Positions 11,061 to 21,974 of a stretch of DNA of 64,000 bases are shown piece by piece. Both the position numbers and the translations under genes were made by a program. Location of the stretch: contig NC_092793.1 in the NCBI RefSeq assembly GCF_918797505.1, positions 1,116,001-1,180,000 of the forward strand. The letters are read 5' to 3'. Source of the stretch: Bemisia tabaci. Taxonomy: Eukaryota; Arthropoda; Insecta; Hemiptera; Aleyrodidae. The notes below the pieces were generated by a model that made no database searches, was not told the DNA's origin, and was given only the letters and a program-made list of their open reading frames with translations. Position 1 is the first letter of the stretch; every line of letters begins with the position of its first letter.

Positions 11061-12289
11061 AAGCCTCAGTTGTAACAGTTTTCCACTCTGTCCCACTAAA
11101 CTGGGACATGGGACAGGATGGAAACATATGGGACAGGATGGAACGGGACAGGATGGAATAAGCTGTTTTTTAAGCTTATCTCTAACAGTAAAGACAATTT
11201 TGGTGTTTTTTTTTCACGGAATATTAAGTAGCACGTTCTACAGGATCGGAATAAGAGAAAATTTTCCCTAACGCACACTTCGAAAGTATTTTACGAGCTG
11301 ATGTTAGTGTGTGTGTGTATGCTTGACGCCCTGTTAGTTATCGTGTATAGCATTCTGTTTGGCATCGTTAATGGCGTTAATCTTGCACAAAAATTTGCGA
11401 ATTTCAGAATTTTTGCCATCTACGACGTGTGAACTATTCAATCAAAACAAAAAAAGTCGTTTTTGGAAAAACCTCAACGTTACGGCAATCTTTTAGAGCT
11501 TATTACATCGTTGCCATGTCTCTCCTGACTGTTGCTGACTGTTGCTCGGGACAATGATTCTAGCGCGTGAAAAAGTTATTGATGGAGCAAAAAATAAATT
11601 GACATATTTTTTTTCTCAAATTCAAAAGCATTACCTATCATCTCCGATAAAGTTTTCTTAAATAATCACTCTAGTTATGCTGCAACATCGATTTAAAGTC
11701 AAGAACCAGGCACGGGGGACACGCAAATTTGGGACAAATGTAGGCAATTTGCACATTCAAAGTTCTCCTAAATTTTTATTTCCTTCCAAATAAAGTGGGA
11801 AATAGCATGTAATAGTCAACAATAGTGTGGAAAATGAGAAAAAAATTTGATCTGCCCATGTTTCTCAGATTATGACGATTAAAACAGCTGGGGACACCAG
11901 ATTAGACGCTCATTTGAACTCACCCACGTAACGTTTATCAAAAACGTTTATAGAACGTCTCTTGGTAACGCCGACTACCGCTATCTCGAAATTATTATGA
12001 TATCTGCGACTCAGGCCTAACGTTATGGCACAACGTTACGAAGTTTTTGGAAACGTTTTGGCAATGATGCTGCAATGTGATGTTGCCGGGCAACCCTGAG
12101 GAATCCGGATCTCTTCACCTTGAAGCCCCTTGGGCCCTTAGGTCTACCACATAGTGCGGGTCGCTACTTGCATAGGTACCTACCCCGCTCCAAATATGAG
12201 TGTTTGCCTTCTTTCAAAAGTTTCATAACCTCGTCAAAATTCATAGGATATTTTACGGAAATTCCCAATCTTTTATCAGTTTCTACTGT
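11061..12289. other. Gene-free stretch with short repeats
   Basis: GGGACAGGATGGAA is repeated three times at 11100-11160. A second pattern is AACGTTACG and its variants (11478, 11928-11960, 12020-12050), which may mark a diverged motif-palindrome element. No ends could be defined. Nothing else is recognised. Confidence 0.4.
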
Positions 12290-13393
12290 TTTCGAACTTT
12301 TCAAATGGCACCCCTACTTTTTTATTTCAGAAATCAATTCTACGCCAAAAAACAAGCTACCCTGTCCAAACCGAATGTAAACCGGACAATTTTTCAGTGA
12401 TTGAGAGAGTTTGAAACATTTTTTTCATGCTCTTTTCAAAAATTTCCCACGCCCAATGGAATTGCTGTATCAAACCAAACTCTCTCCAAAAAAAAATTCT
12501 TAAACATTGCACTTTCGATAAAAAAATAAAAAAAATCTGCTGCACCCGAAATCTGGAGCACGCGGAGCCCTTCTTTGGGCCGAATCCGAACATTGCCGAG
12601 GGGCGCTCATCGGGAGGGAGTAGTAAGTTTTAGACAAGAATTATTAATCTTTTTTCTGAAGCATAAGAAACCGTGTCCATGAAGAAGCAGTTAAGTAGAA
12701 AAAACAACGCACCGCGGAAAAATAGCGTCCTCAGAAGTATCAAGGTCCGGCTCAAGTCATTGACCCCCCCCCCCCCCAAAAAAAAAGCTAATCCGTTTGT
12801 TTTTCCACTTAACTGCTTCTTCATGGACACGGTTTCTTATGCTTCAGAAAGAAGATTAATAATTCTTGTCTAAAACTTACTACTCCCTCCCGATGAGCGC
12901 CCCTCGGCAATGTTCGGTATAACTAATTTTAATGTCGCAAAGAAGGGCTCCGCGTGCTCCAGATTTCGGGTGCAGCAGATTTTTTTTATTTTTTTATCGA
13001 AAGTGCAATGTTTAAGAATTTTTTTGGCGGAGAGTTTGGTTTGATACAGCAATTCCATTGGGCGTGGGAAATTTTTGAAAAGAGCATGAAAAAAATATTT
13101 CAAACTCTCTCAATCACTGAAAAATTGTCCGATTTACATTCGGTTTGGACAGGGTAGCTTGTTTTTTTGGCGTAGAATTGATTTCTGAAATAAAAAAGTA
13201 GGGGTGCCATTTGAAAAGTTCGACTTACGGGTGGGGCACCCCCCGCCCCGCGCCCCTCCCGCGGTTTGGGAAAATGTTGAATACGCCAAAAGGTGTCCCC
13301 CTTGATATAAACGAACACGTCTTTTACCGTTTTTCGAAATTCCGACGCGTTCGGCAGATATTCAAGGTGGCTCGTTTTTCGTGAGACACCCTG
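12290..13393. mobile_element. Long palindromic element g, left arm truncated
   Basis: The sequence 12290-12750 is mirrored by 12760-13222 (axis near 12757). The right arm continues to a terminus GAGACACCCTG followed by TA (13394-13395), whereas the left arm stops at 12290, so the left about 170 bp are lost. The end (CAGGGTGTCTCACGAAAAA in reverse) fits the CAGGGT class of the other palindromes, but the interior is its own family. Paired frames on both strands are mirror artefacts. Confidence 0.8.
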
Positions 13394-13609
13394 TATATCC
13401 TAAATTATCGAACCAGGCGCACCTGAGTTACGGTTCAAGGTTTAAATTTCAAAGAATATTAGTTCGGAGAAAGTAACTATACTAAAAATCGAATCTGCCA
13501 CGTTGAAGGCACAAAATCGGATAATTGTTAAACTGTGCGCTCTCTTTTGGCACGCAAATGAACTTACGCACTCGCAAAAGCGGGTTGCTGATTGAAATTG
13601 GTTGAAAAA

Positions 13610-13844
13610 GCAATAGACAAAGGTGACGAAAGGAAAATAGACCGATCCTACTTGAGAAAGCGGATTGTTAGAATGGGCAAAGAAGTTAGGTGGTATACCT
13701 ACTTAAATATTATAGAGTATTTAGCGGCAACCCAGAGGAGACCCTACAGTTTGTCCATTACTTCCCCCTCAGCCTATAACAATCACCCGTTTCAGCCAAT
13801 AGAACGTATAGCATCACTTTTCCTATGTCTTCGTTGTCTATAGC
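13610..13844. mobile_element. Hairpin MITE, family M1, copy 1
   Basis: The left end GCAATAGACAAAGGTGAC and the right end in inverse (GCTATAGACAACGAAGAC) form arms of about 60 bp, including CCGATCCTA and GTTTCAGCCAATAG. A second copy lies at 28644-28853 and a solo end near 29440-29490. Confidence 0.65.
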
Positions 13845-14296
13845 TCTGTCCACCGCAATTACAATAATCCGCTGGTTTTGTAGGTCACTAGTAAAAATTT
13901 TCAATTAGAACATCCAAATCCGATTTTTCAACTAGGTAAATTCAACGATTTATCACTATATTATAGATTTGATGGAGAGATGGCTACGGCAATACAAAAT
14001 ATTTCTCACCAATAGATTAGTTGCCTCAGCGTTCTGTTGTTCGGGAGCCGTAAGCAGGTCTGAGGAGGAGGAGGAGGAGTGAAATTCAAAAGTGGTGATC
14101 AAACACAGGAAAATAACTTGTATCACGCCATTCGGCTTGTCAGCCAACACCATTCTCGTCACTGTCTGAAAAACATGAAAAATCTTCAGCGATCGTTGAG
14201 CGTTCAAAAACGGTTCGAAAAATCTTAACCCATCAGGCCTCACGCATCGGTATTCACTATCACAATAATGGTGAGAACCTAGGTCAATTACTAATA
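13845..14296. other. Gene-free stretch; contains a dispersed repeat end
   Basis: Positions 14215-14290 (CCCATCAGGCCTCACGCAT) are matched in inverse at 20290-20350. GGA trinucleotides recur at 14063-14080. Nothing else is recognised. Confidence 0.45.
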
Positions 14297-15501
14297 CTGG
14301 GTGTCCCAAAAGTCCGTACCCCCCCCCCCCCCCCCCCCCTGTAACTTTTCAACGGTTAGAGACAGAAAAACGAAACTTCGGAAATGTTTCTACCTTAAAG
14401 GGGACCATATATCTTTTAAGGGGGGGGGTCAAAATTTTTGTCCTCTCCTCAAGGGGGGGGGGCGCGGGGGCCCCCAACTTTTTTTCAAATGGTAACCCCT
14501 ATCTTGTGATATATCAAAGCATGTGAAAGAGCATAAAAAACTAAGAATTTTGGCGCAAATCGCAAATCAATCTCTTAATTGTTGACCGAATTTTGATAGG
14601 TCAAAGGTCAAATTTGACCTATTTTCAAAAAATCATATCTCCGGTTCAAATTATCGTAAAGAAAAAAACAAAACGGGAAAATTTACCAAATTGTAAGCAC
14701 TTTCACGTAAAAATCACAGAAATTACTTCAAACTAATTTTAAGGGGGGTTTCAGACCCCCAAATACGTCATGTTAAAGGTCATACGATATTCTCGCGAAA
14801 TGAGCCACTTTCCTCTTACTTTTCCTCAACATTATCTTAGTGAGTTCAAAATTAGTTCAACATTGCGTTTTCAAGTCCCCAAATTTCGGGCAAAGTTCAA
14901 AAAACTAAATTTAAGGTGATTCAATTCAACCATTTAAATTTCATTTTTTTTTAACTTTGCCCGAAATTTGGGGACTTGAAAACGCAATGTTGAACTAATT
15001 TTGAACTCGCTAGGATAATGTTGAGGAAAAGTAAGGGGAAAGTGGCTCATTTCGCAAGAATATCGTATGCCCTTTAAAATGACGTATTTGGGGGTCCGAA
15101 ACCCCCCTTAAAATTAGTTTGAAGTAATTTCTGTGATTTTTACTTTAAAAAACTGACAATTTGGTAAATTTTCCCGTTTTATTTTTTCTTTACGATAATT
15201 TGAACCGGAGATATGATTTTTTGAAAATAGGTCAAATTTGACCTTTGACCTATCATAACTCTATCAAAAATTAAGGTATTGATTTGCGGTTTGCGCCAAC
15301 ATTCTTAGTTTTTTATGCGCTTTTTAATGATGTATCACGAGATGGGGGTTACCATTTGAAAAAAAATTGGGGGCCCCCGCGTCCCCCGCCCCCTTGAGGA
15401 GGGGACAAAAATTTTGACCCTCCCCCCCCCCCCCCAAAAGATATATGGTCCCCTTTAAGGTAGAAACATTTTCAAAGTTTCGTTTTTCAATCTCTAACCG
15501 T

Positions 15502-16202
15502 CAGGGCTGGGAACCCGATCGGAACCCGGAACCCGGAACCCTCAGAACCCGCATGTTTATGCGGAACCGGAACCGGAACCCGAACCCGAAACTTCGGACC
15601 TTCAGAACCGGAACCGGAACCGGAACCGCCGGGGCACAATCCGAGAACAGGGTTCCTACACGGGTTCCGTATCGGTTCCGTGACAGCTGATGTTGCAGCA
15701 ACGCCGGGTTTGAGACGGCCCCGTATCCAAGGAAATTGTAACAAATTTTTTATCGGTGAAAAATCAATTTAATTGAGCGAACTCATTTTAAGTGAAGTGG
15801 AATTTTAAAAAGTAAAATGGGAAGTATTAGAATTTTTTTTGACTACATCAAGGAAGAAAATAAATCAGTTTGTAGACGTTGCAAAGAAAAAATAGGAGGG
15901 AATCATGTAACAAACTTAAAAAAGCATGTCCGAACGCAGCACAAGGAGGAATACGAAGAGTGGTTAAACAAACAAAAGACCGAAGAAGAAGATAACCTCA
16001 AAAACAAAAAACGGAATCGAGAAGACGAAGATGCTGCAGCAGGAAGTTCAGCAAAAAAGTTGGAACCCGAGTGGAACCGGTTCCGGAACCGGGACCCGAA
16101 TCTTCGGACCCCCGGAACCGGAACCGGACCGGACCCGAATCATTGGACCATGAGAACCGGAACCGGAACCGGTTCCAAAATCCATTCGGGTTCCCAGCCC
16201 TG
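15502..16202 (+). mobile_element. Small hAT element with exact 8-bp target duplication
   Basis: The 18-bp ends CAGGGCTGGGAACCCGA (inverse at 16185-16202) are flanked by the exact 8-mer CTAACCGT at 15494-15501 and 16203-16210. This is the hallmark of hAT insertion. Both subterminal zones are packed with GGAACC repeats, as in hAT and other elements whose transposase binds subterminal motifs. Only a BED-finger frame remains inside, so it is non-autonomous. It interrupts palindrome b. Confidence 0.93.
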
Positions 16203-16206
16203 CTAA
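15817..16206 (+). CDS. BED-type zinc finger protein, truncated hAT product
   Basis: 129 residues from ATG. Residues 1-45 form a BED finger: Cys19, Cys22, His37, His42, after an aromatic FFDYI start. A charged linker (about 45-85, rich in K/E/D) follows. The rest is read through the GGAACC subterminal repeats and stops just past the right end, so it is unlikely to be meaningful. BED fingers are the DNA-binding modules of hAT transposases, and the catalytic and dimerisation regions are absent. The open finger is intact, so a DNA-binding-only product that could compete with a full transposase is possible. Expression is unknown. Confidence 0.7.
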   Translation: MGSIRIFFDYIKEENKSVCRRCKEKIGGNHVTNLKKHVRTQHKEEYEEWLNKQKTEEEDNLKNKKRNREDEDAAAGSSAKKLEPEWNRFRNRDPNLRTPGTGTGPDPNHWTMRTGTGTGSKIHSGSQPC

Positions 16207-16267
16207 CCGTTCAACAGTTACTAGGGGGGGGGGGGGGGGGTACGGACTTTTGGGACACCCTGTACAT

Positions 16268-16450
16268 ACCTAGTAAATTCGCCCGATGGAGACAAAGGCT
16301 CCGATGGCTCAGTAGGTAGGGTGTTAGTTTCGTATACTGTAGGTCCCAGGTTCAAATCCCGATAGGTAGGTCAAAGTTTGCAAGTCGGTACTTGCCATGT
16401 GGAGTCTTCGACACTTGTGGCTGCGCAATTGAATAATTTTTTTCATCAAA
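16268..16450 (+). repeat. tRNA-Thr-like SINE
   Basis: A Pol III A box (TGGCTCAGTAGG, 16305-16316) and B box (GGTTCAAATCC, 16349-16359) lie in a tRNA-like fold. The anticodon-loop region TTTCGTAT aligns best with threonine tRNA(CGT). The tail continues TTGCAAGTCGGTACTTGCC. The same SINE lies in inverse at 20105-20270, and a cut copy at 18067-18153. The cloverleaf is degraded, so this is not a working tRNA gene. Confidence 0.8.
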
Positions 16451-16499
16451 AATTCAATAAATTTATCAATTTTTTGCAATTAATGATTAATAATACATA

Positions 16500-16650
16500 C
16501 CTTGTCAAAAAATCCCCATGGATTCCCATCACTCCCATGGGCCCTGGGTTCGCATAGCCCAGTCCCCATGGGGACTTAAGGCAAAAACCCTATGGGAAAT
16601 ATTGATGGGGAATCCATAGGGATTTTTCCCATGGGACCTTTTTAACAGGG
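16500..16650. mobile_element. Short motif-palindrome element, motif CCCATGGG
   Basis: The ends CCTTGTCAAAAAATCCCC and (inverse) CCCTGTTAAAAAGGTCCC enclose several copies of CCCATGGG and its variants. The ends match the class CCCTGnTAAAAA also seen at 18154-19543 and 38437-40513. No clear target duplication. Confidence 0.6.
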
Positions 16651-17087
16651 TCGTTTGGTATAAGCTGAAAATTTTAACTGAAGATGACATCCCAGATCGC
16701 ACAATATGTAGGTACTGAGAATATTCGTACGATATCCTCGATTTTTGAATTCGATCGATTTGTTCCAATGGGTCGATTGCGCTGGTCACAGAATCGTGTT
16801 TGGTGCTTGCTTCTTGTAGATTACCAACAAATAATAAGATCTGTCCAAGCCGTAACTTCCTACGTTCAACATTTACCGAGATATCGCCCCTTGAAAATTT
16901 GGGTTTTTGACATTGTTCACCGCGGTACCTAGTGACACCCTTGGTTTTGTTCCACCTTGCTTTCATCTGAGTTCCACGGTGAGTAATAACCACTTCCCTG
17001 AGTGATGAAAGAAATGTGGAAGGAACCAAGGGTGAAACTACCGCGGTGGATGACGTCAAAAACCCGACTTTTCAATGTGCGACCCTG
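16651..17087. repeat. Hairpin repeat around 16903-17066
   Basis: GGGTTTTTGAC...CACCGCGGTA...ACCCTTGGTT (16903-16950) is mirrored by AACCAAGGGTGAAACTACCGCGG...GTCAAAAACCC (17025-17066). A 176-residue minus-strand frame (16529-17059) overlaps this hairpin and the CCCATGGG element. It has no recognisable domain, and I do not accept it as a gene. Confidence 0.5.
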
Positions 17088-17345
17088 CACTGAAAAAAAT
17101 AACCGGGGAAGGTCGCCGAAAATCTTGGGAGAGGGAACCGAGTCTCCCGTGCTCAAACGGAGGACCGTAGAAGTCCGGTTATGGTCACCGGGTTGATTCG
17201 GTTTACTTTCAGTATCTGCCTGGTCAAGCACCCCGAGCATCCCGGCGACAGAACCCGAGTTGACCCGGCGAAAGAGGCCGGGTTAACTCGGTGAACTGCG
17301 CCATCGCACTCGGTAAGCGCACCCGGGTTTTCCCGGGCCCAGCTT
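17088..17345. mobile_element. CACTG-ended element fragment, motif ACCCGGGTT/CTCGGT
   Basis: It starts CACTGAAAAAAATAACC, like the element at 17448. Words such as ACCGGGTT, CCCGAGTT, AACTCGGTGAA and ACCCGGGTTTTCCCGGG recur in both orientations. The right terminus was not found, so it is probably truncated. Confidence 0.5.
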
Positions 17346-17506
17346 AGGTGTTAGTATGCACCGCATAGTGGTTTAGTGCGTCGCGTAAGTCCTTGGGCGG
17401 GGGGCGGTCGATAAGTGACTCCTCTTAAGGTGATTCGATGGACGCCACACTGAAAAAAATGTTTCCTAAATACAAGGCGGAGCCGTCTTAGACCAAGTAA
17501 ACTGGA

Positions 17507-18153
17507 TACTTAAAAAGTATCGACAAGAAACGGAGGTTTGAACTAAGACAACGGAGTTACCTTGGATCAAGAAATAGCGTTTTCTCAATCCAACGCTCCA
17601 CGTCCCCTTAAAAGAAGAAAGCGTTTACTTAAAAAAAGGAAACATTCCATGCCGTGAAAATATTTCCTAAATTTAAGAAATTATCGTTGGTTTGAAGTGA
17701 GTATCCGTCGTATTGATCTAGGTAAACTGTTTACTTAGAAATAGGAAACAGTTGCGTAACTCCCACGTGCATTTACTGGCTTCAAGTTAATGGTTTGTTT
17801 AAAATTAGTAAACGGCGTGTTGGACCGGAATGCGCGTTTATTGTATTGAAACCAACTGTTGTCTTAGAATTAGTAAACGGGGACGCCCGGCATGAATAGA
17901 TGTTGCCTAACTCTCAGGCGTGTTTACTTATTTGTAGCCAGTTGTTGTTTTAAATTTAGTAAATAGTCACTGCAGGTATGCACACTGCACCCATATCATA
18001 TGTATTATTATTCATCAATAATAGCAAAAAATGGTTTAATTTATCGAATTTTTGATGAAAAAAAAATTCAATTGTATATCTGCAAGTATCGAAGACTCGA
18101 CATGGCAAGTATCGACTTGCAAATTTTGGCCTACCTATCGGGATTTGAACCTG
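17507..18153. repeat. 647-bp direct repeat, copy 1
   Basis: It starts TACTTAAAAAGTATCGAC and ends TTTGAACCTG in the B box of the tRNA-like SINE. It is nearly identical to 19544-20190 (a few substitutions, for example near 17827 and 17932). The 1390-bp element between the copies sits exactly at both junctions. Confidence 0.92.
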
Positions 18154-19543
18154 CCCTGGTAAAAATGGCAAGTGCTCAGATCAGTAGCACTTGCCTTTGG
18201 AACAGACCTAAGCACTGATGTCAGTGCTGCCGGGCGCTGATCTGCTACCTCAGTGTTAGGTCTGTTCCAAAGGCAAGTGCCTCTGATGTAAGTGGCACTG
18301 ACCTAAGTGTCTCAGACGTAAGCGGAGTGGAAACTCCCAGAAATACTGTACAGGCAAAAATTTCGTTAATTACCGATCTGCCAGGTACGTTAAGTCACTA
18401 TTTGACGATCAGGGAGGGCTGCTGTGAGTTTTCAATCCCAAGCAAGTATCACAATCTTCAGGGGACATCGCTCGTTCCCATGCGGTCTCCAATCTAAGTA
18501 CTAACTACGCCCGACGTAACTTAACTTCGGTGATCGTCCTAGCGATTGAACCACTACACTACCTGCGCGTGTACGTGTTAGGGGCGTAATTTTACCATTT
18601 CAGGGCCCCCATTGGGGTAATTTTGCCAGCAAATGATGATTTTGTCTTTGAATGTGAATCCGATACTTAATTTTTCTATTATTCTTTTTTAATCAATCAA
18701 CATGTAAATGAAGTTTTGTAAGTTACGTTTCTTTGAAAAAAAAATGGATCGCACTAAAATTCAAAATTAAAGCTAATGATGCAAAAAAAATAATGAAAGT
18801 TGAAATTATACAAAAAATATAAATTAGCAGATACAAAAATTGAAAGTAAAGGAGTAAAAAAGTTAGAAAAGAATTGAAAATAAAGTAGGAAAATTTTAAA
18901 AAAAAAATTGAGACTGAAACATTTTAAAAACAGTTAAAACTGAAAAAAATTAAAACCAAATTTAAAACTATTTTTTTTTATAAAAAAATAATAATGCTTA
19001 AATAAATATATCTAAATACATATTTTAGCGGTGATAATATTTTTATCGATCTCATTTTTTGTTGTGTTTTAATTATTTAAGTGCCATCTTAAACGAAGAG
19101 GGTAAAACAAATTATTCAAGAGTGTGGCTACTTAAACTAGTTTTCCTTCCCTCTTAGAAAATCCCACCTTCTACAAAATATGCCTCTCTGAAAGATAAAG
19201 TTTGTGGTCCCCGTGTCCCGAGGAAATATTCCCCCACGAAAATGAAATAGGGTGGGGGAAGGGGGAGCCATCTCTACTTTTTGGGAGTGAGTGCGGTTCG
19301 ATTAAGATTGATGTCAGAGACTTACCCTCTGAACCAAGTCCTGACCTCAGTCCCGCTTACCTCAGAGACATCTCTGCACTTAGGTAAGTCTTTCTCCCGA
19401 CGTCAGTGCCTCTTACCTCAGTGCTGACTTCTTGGGTAAGTGCTTTAACACTTACGTCAGAGAAAACTGAACTGACCTCAGAGCAAATTGCACTGACCTC
19501 AGTGGAAAATTCACTGACCTAACACTTGCCATTTTTACCAGGG
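18154..19543. mobile_element. Motif-palindrome element, CCCTGGTAAAAATGG ends
   Basis: The exact inverted ends CCCTGGTAAAAATGGCAAG enclose subterminal arrays of CACTGACGTCAGTG-like words (for example CACTGATGTCAGTG at 18216 and CACTGACCTCAGTG near 19490). The middle is AT-rich, with a 5S-like module at 18471-18572. No matching target duplication, because the flanks belong to two different parts of the direct repeat. A rearrangement through this element explains that. Confidence 0.82.
18471..18572 (-). repeat. 5S rRNA-derived Pol III module with tRNA-like front
   Basis: On the minus strand, GATCACCGAAGTTAAG...GTCGGGCGTAGTTAGTACTTAGA...GAGACCGCATGGGAAC matches the internal control region of 5S rRNA (A box, intermediate element, C box). 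The 5' half of 5S is replaced by GGTAGTGTAGTGGTTCAAT, which resembles a tRNA D-arm. A second copy with the same hybrid design is at 39640-39757. Confidence 0.82.
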
Positions 19544-20190
19544 TACTTAAAAAGTATCGACAAGAAACGGAGGTTTGAACTAAGACAACGGAGTTACCTT
19601 GGATCAAGAAATAGCGTTTTCTCAATCCAACGCTCCACGTCCCCTTAAAAGAAGAAAGCGTTTACTTAAAAAAAGGAAACATTCCATGCCGTGAAAATAT
19701 TTCCTAAATTTAAGAAATTATCGTTGGTTTGAAGTGAGTATCCGTCGTATTGATCTAGGTAAACTGTTTACTTAGAAATAGGAAACAGTTGCGTAACTCC
19801 CACGTGCATTTACTGGCTTCAAGTTAATGGTTTGTTTAAAATTAGTAAACGGCGTGTTGGACGGGAATGCGCGTTTATTGTATTGAAACCAACTGTTGTC
19901 TTAGAATTAGTAAACGGGGACGCCCGGCATGAATAGATGTTGCCTAACTCTCAGGCGTGTTTACTTATTTCTAGCCAATTGTTGTTTTAAATTTAGTAAA
20001 TAGTCACTGCAGGTATGCACACTGCACCCATATCATATGTATTATTATTGATCAATAATAGCAAAAAATGGTTTAATTTATCGAATTTTTGATGAAAAAA
20101 AATTTCAATTGTATATCTGCAAGTATCGAAGACTCGACATGGCAAGTATCGACTTGCAAATTTTGGCCTACCTATCGGGGTTTGAACCTG
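19544..20190. repeat. 647-bp direct repeat, copy 2
   Basis: Same extent and near-identical sequence to 17507-18153. Here the SINE continues uninterrupted past the B box into 20190-20270. Confidence 0.92.
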
Positions 20191-20270
20191 GGACCTACAG
20201 TTTACGAACCTAACACCCTACCTACTTAGCCATCGGGGCTTATGTCTACGCCGGCCGAATTTACACTATA
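20105..20270 (-). repeat. tRNA-Thr-like SINE, inverse orientation
   Basis: Minus strand: GCCCCGATGGCTAAGTAGGT (A box) and CAGGTTCAAACCCC (B box). The loop GGTTCGTAAACTG has a CGT anticodon position. Same family as 16268-16450, including the tail CTTGCAAGTCGATACTTGCC. It lies inside the 5.5-kb CACTG element. Confidence 0.82.
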
Positions 20271-21970
20271 TAAGTCATTGACTTAGGCTCGCACCAATAT
20301 TGTGATAGTGAATATGCGTGAGACCTGATGGGTTAAGATTTTTTGAACCCGAAAAGATGAATTTGGAGCAAAAAAGAAATACGCGTGTTACTGTTGTCAC
20401 TTTTTTTACGTTTATTTTTGTTTCTTTCCCATCTTATATTAATTTTTAATCTCTTTAAAAAGAATTTAAAGCAATGCGCCTTTTTTAAAATTTTCTCTCT
20501 TCATTTTTTCTTGAAGAATCGCTGACTTTAAAAAAATAAGAATAAAGAATGAAACTCTTCGAAAATGTTTGTAACACAATAACTTTTTGTTTTTGATGAC
20601 TGAGGTTGTTACATTTTTTAAATATTACTAGTTCTATTCAATTCGATTATAATATTCAAGACTATTCTGGACCATTTATTAGACTTTTCTATTTCAATTA
20701 GAATATTAATAGTTCTATTCAATAGTTCTAATTAATTCACATCGGGCGGAAAAGGAAGAATGTGAGCACTATAAAAGAAACATTAATAGTTCTAATTCCT
20801 TACTTTAAAAAATAAGATTTGAAAAATAAGCTTTGAGATTTTCTGGATTAAGGCATCTTTTTCCGTGGACAGTCACAATTTATTCATAAAAAAAGTTCAA
20901 TCTTCGATTACTCTTATATTTTACTCAGTTTACATAATCACACGCGTGACGTTCTAATATTTTATTGTATAGCTGCACTTCATTTTCGTTACACTCTCTA
21001 AAGTTGATAGGAAGGTGGTAAAGAAGTGCTGGATCCACCCTATTTTGCAGGGAAACAAGGTAAACAGGGTCAAATGCTTCAATTACGGTAAAAAATGTTG
21101 AGCTCTTATGAGTATCCGTACAAGACTGTGGAGGGAGGGGGGGCGGAAAGATCGGTCCCGACAGGCCCTTCGACCCAAAATTTCCCCGGACACAAATGAA
21201 TCAAAGTTTTAAATATCAACAATTTTGCACTCGCAAATTCCTTTCGAAAATACAGAAAAAACTGTATTTTGTTTTCGATCCACTCCATCGTTGCGTTCAT
21301 AAATCAAAGGGACCCGGAAAATCGATATTGAACAGTGTAAACACTACGTAGCAGCAGAGTTATTCGATTATCTTCATCTGTCAACTTGGTGGGTGACATG
21401 CTGAAAAGTATGATTCTCTCCACATTTTTTAATTTCTTCCTCGGCCCTTAGCATAAGCATGCATTTTATTTGACCCTTTTTAATTCTATCTGCGAGGGAT
21501 CTTTCATTCATCAGGACAGGAAAAGTAAGGAAGAAAATAAGTAAAAAAAATTGCGATTTTTTAGTGTGAGGAAATACATTGTCCGATGAAACTGAACTGA
21601 GGCAATGCAAAAAACTCCCGGCTTCAATCTACTTAAGTATTTAAGTCCTCTTTATGAGGCCCCCTTCATTTAAAAATAAAAATTAAAACTTCAAATGCAC
21701 AGTGCCGATCTATTTAAAACAACGCAAATATTTCCTCTTCCTCTCCTTCTTTACTTCTTTATTTATTTAATTTTTTGTCGACGCCGAGCATATGAGTGAT
21801 TTCTCAAAGGACACATTAAATGAATTTCTCCCTAAAGAACAATTATTTTGTAGACAAATATAATGGGCATCTTGATTTTTTAACTTCCGTCTCCTTTTAT
21901 TCCGTCATAAATGGTGTTGGTTTAAGCAGATGCTAACGGCATCTGGCAGCAATTGCATGTATCATTCTCA
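20271..21970. other. Interior of the CACTG element, no gene seen
   Basis: AT-rich, without a credible reading frame. Positions 20290-20350 match 14215-14290 in inverse. Short frames near 21106-21610 have no recognisable domain. Confidence 0.5.
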
Positions 21971-21974
21971 TAGG

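Larger units (their letters stand above)
14297..16262. mobile_element. Long palindromic element b, split by a hAT insertion
   Basis: The ends CTGGGTGTCCCAAAAGTCC and its near inverse (GGACTTTTGGGACACCCTG) are flanked by TA. Axis near 14943. Without the 701-bp hAT insertion and its duplicated 8-mer the element is about 1.26 kb, the same size and sequence family as the one at 40536-41765 and related to 1299-2616. Long C and G runs of different lengths sit near both ends. Confidence 0.88.

Noticed and set aside
12357..13157. Paired similar frames on both strands (66-86 residues)
   Set aside because: They are the same arm read twice across the palindrome axis, not a gene pair.
16297..16370. Possible functional tRNA-Thr gene
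   Set aside because: A and B boxes are good, but acceptor and anticodon stems do not pair and a SINE tail follows. The copy in inverse at 20105-20270 shows the same body.
16529..17059. 176-residue minus-strand frame
   Set aside because: It crosses a hairpin and the CCCATGGG element boundary, with no recognisable domain. The length is a chance of GC-richer repeat text.
17507..20190. 647-bp direct repeats as LTRs of a retrotransposon
   Set aside because: No TG...CA ends, no primer site, no polypurine tract, and the space between is a separate element with its own inverted ends.
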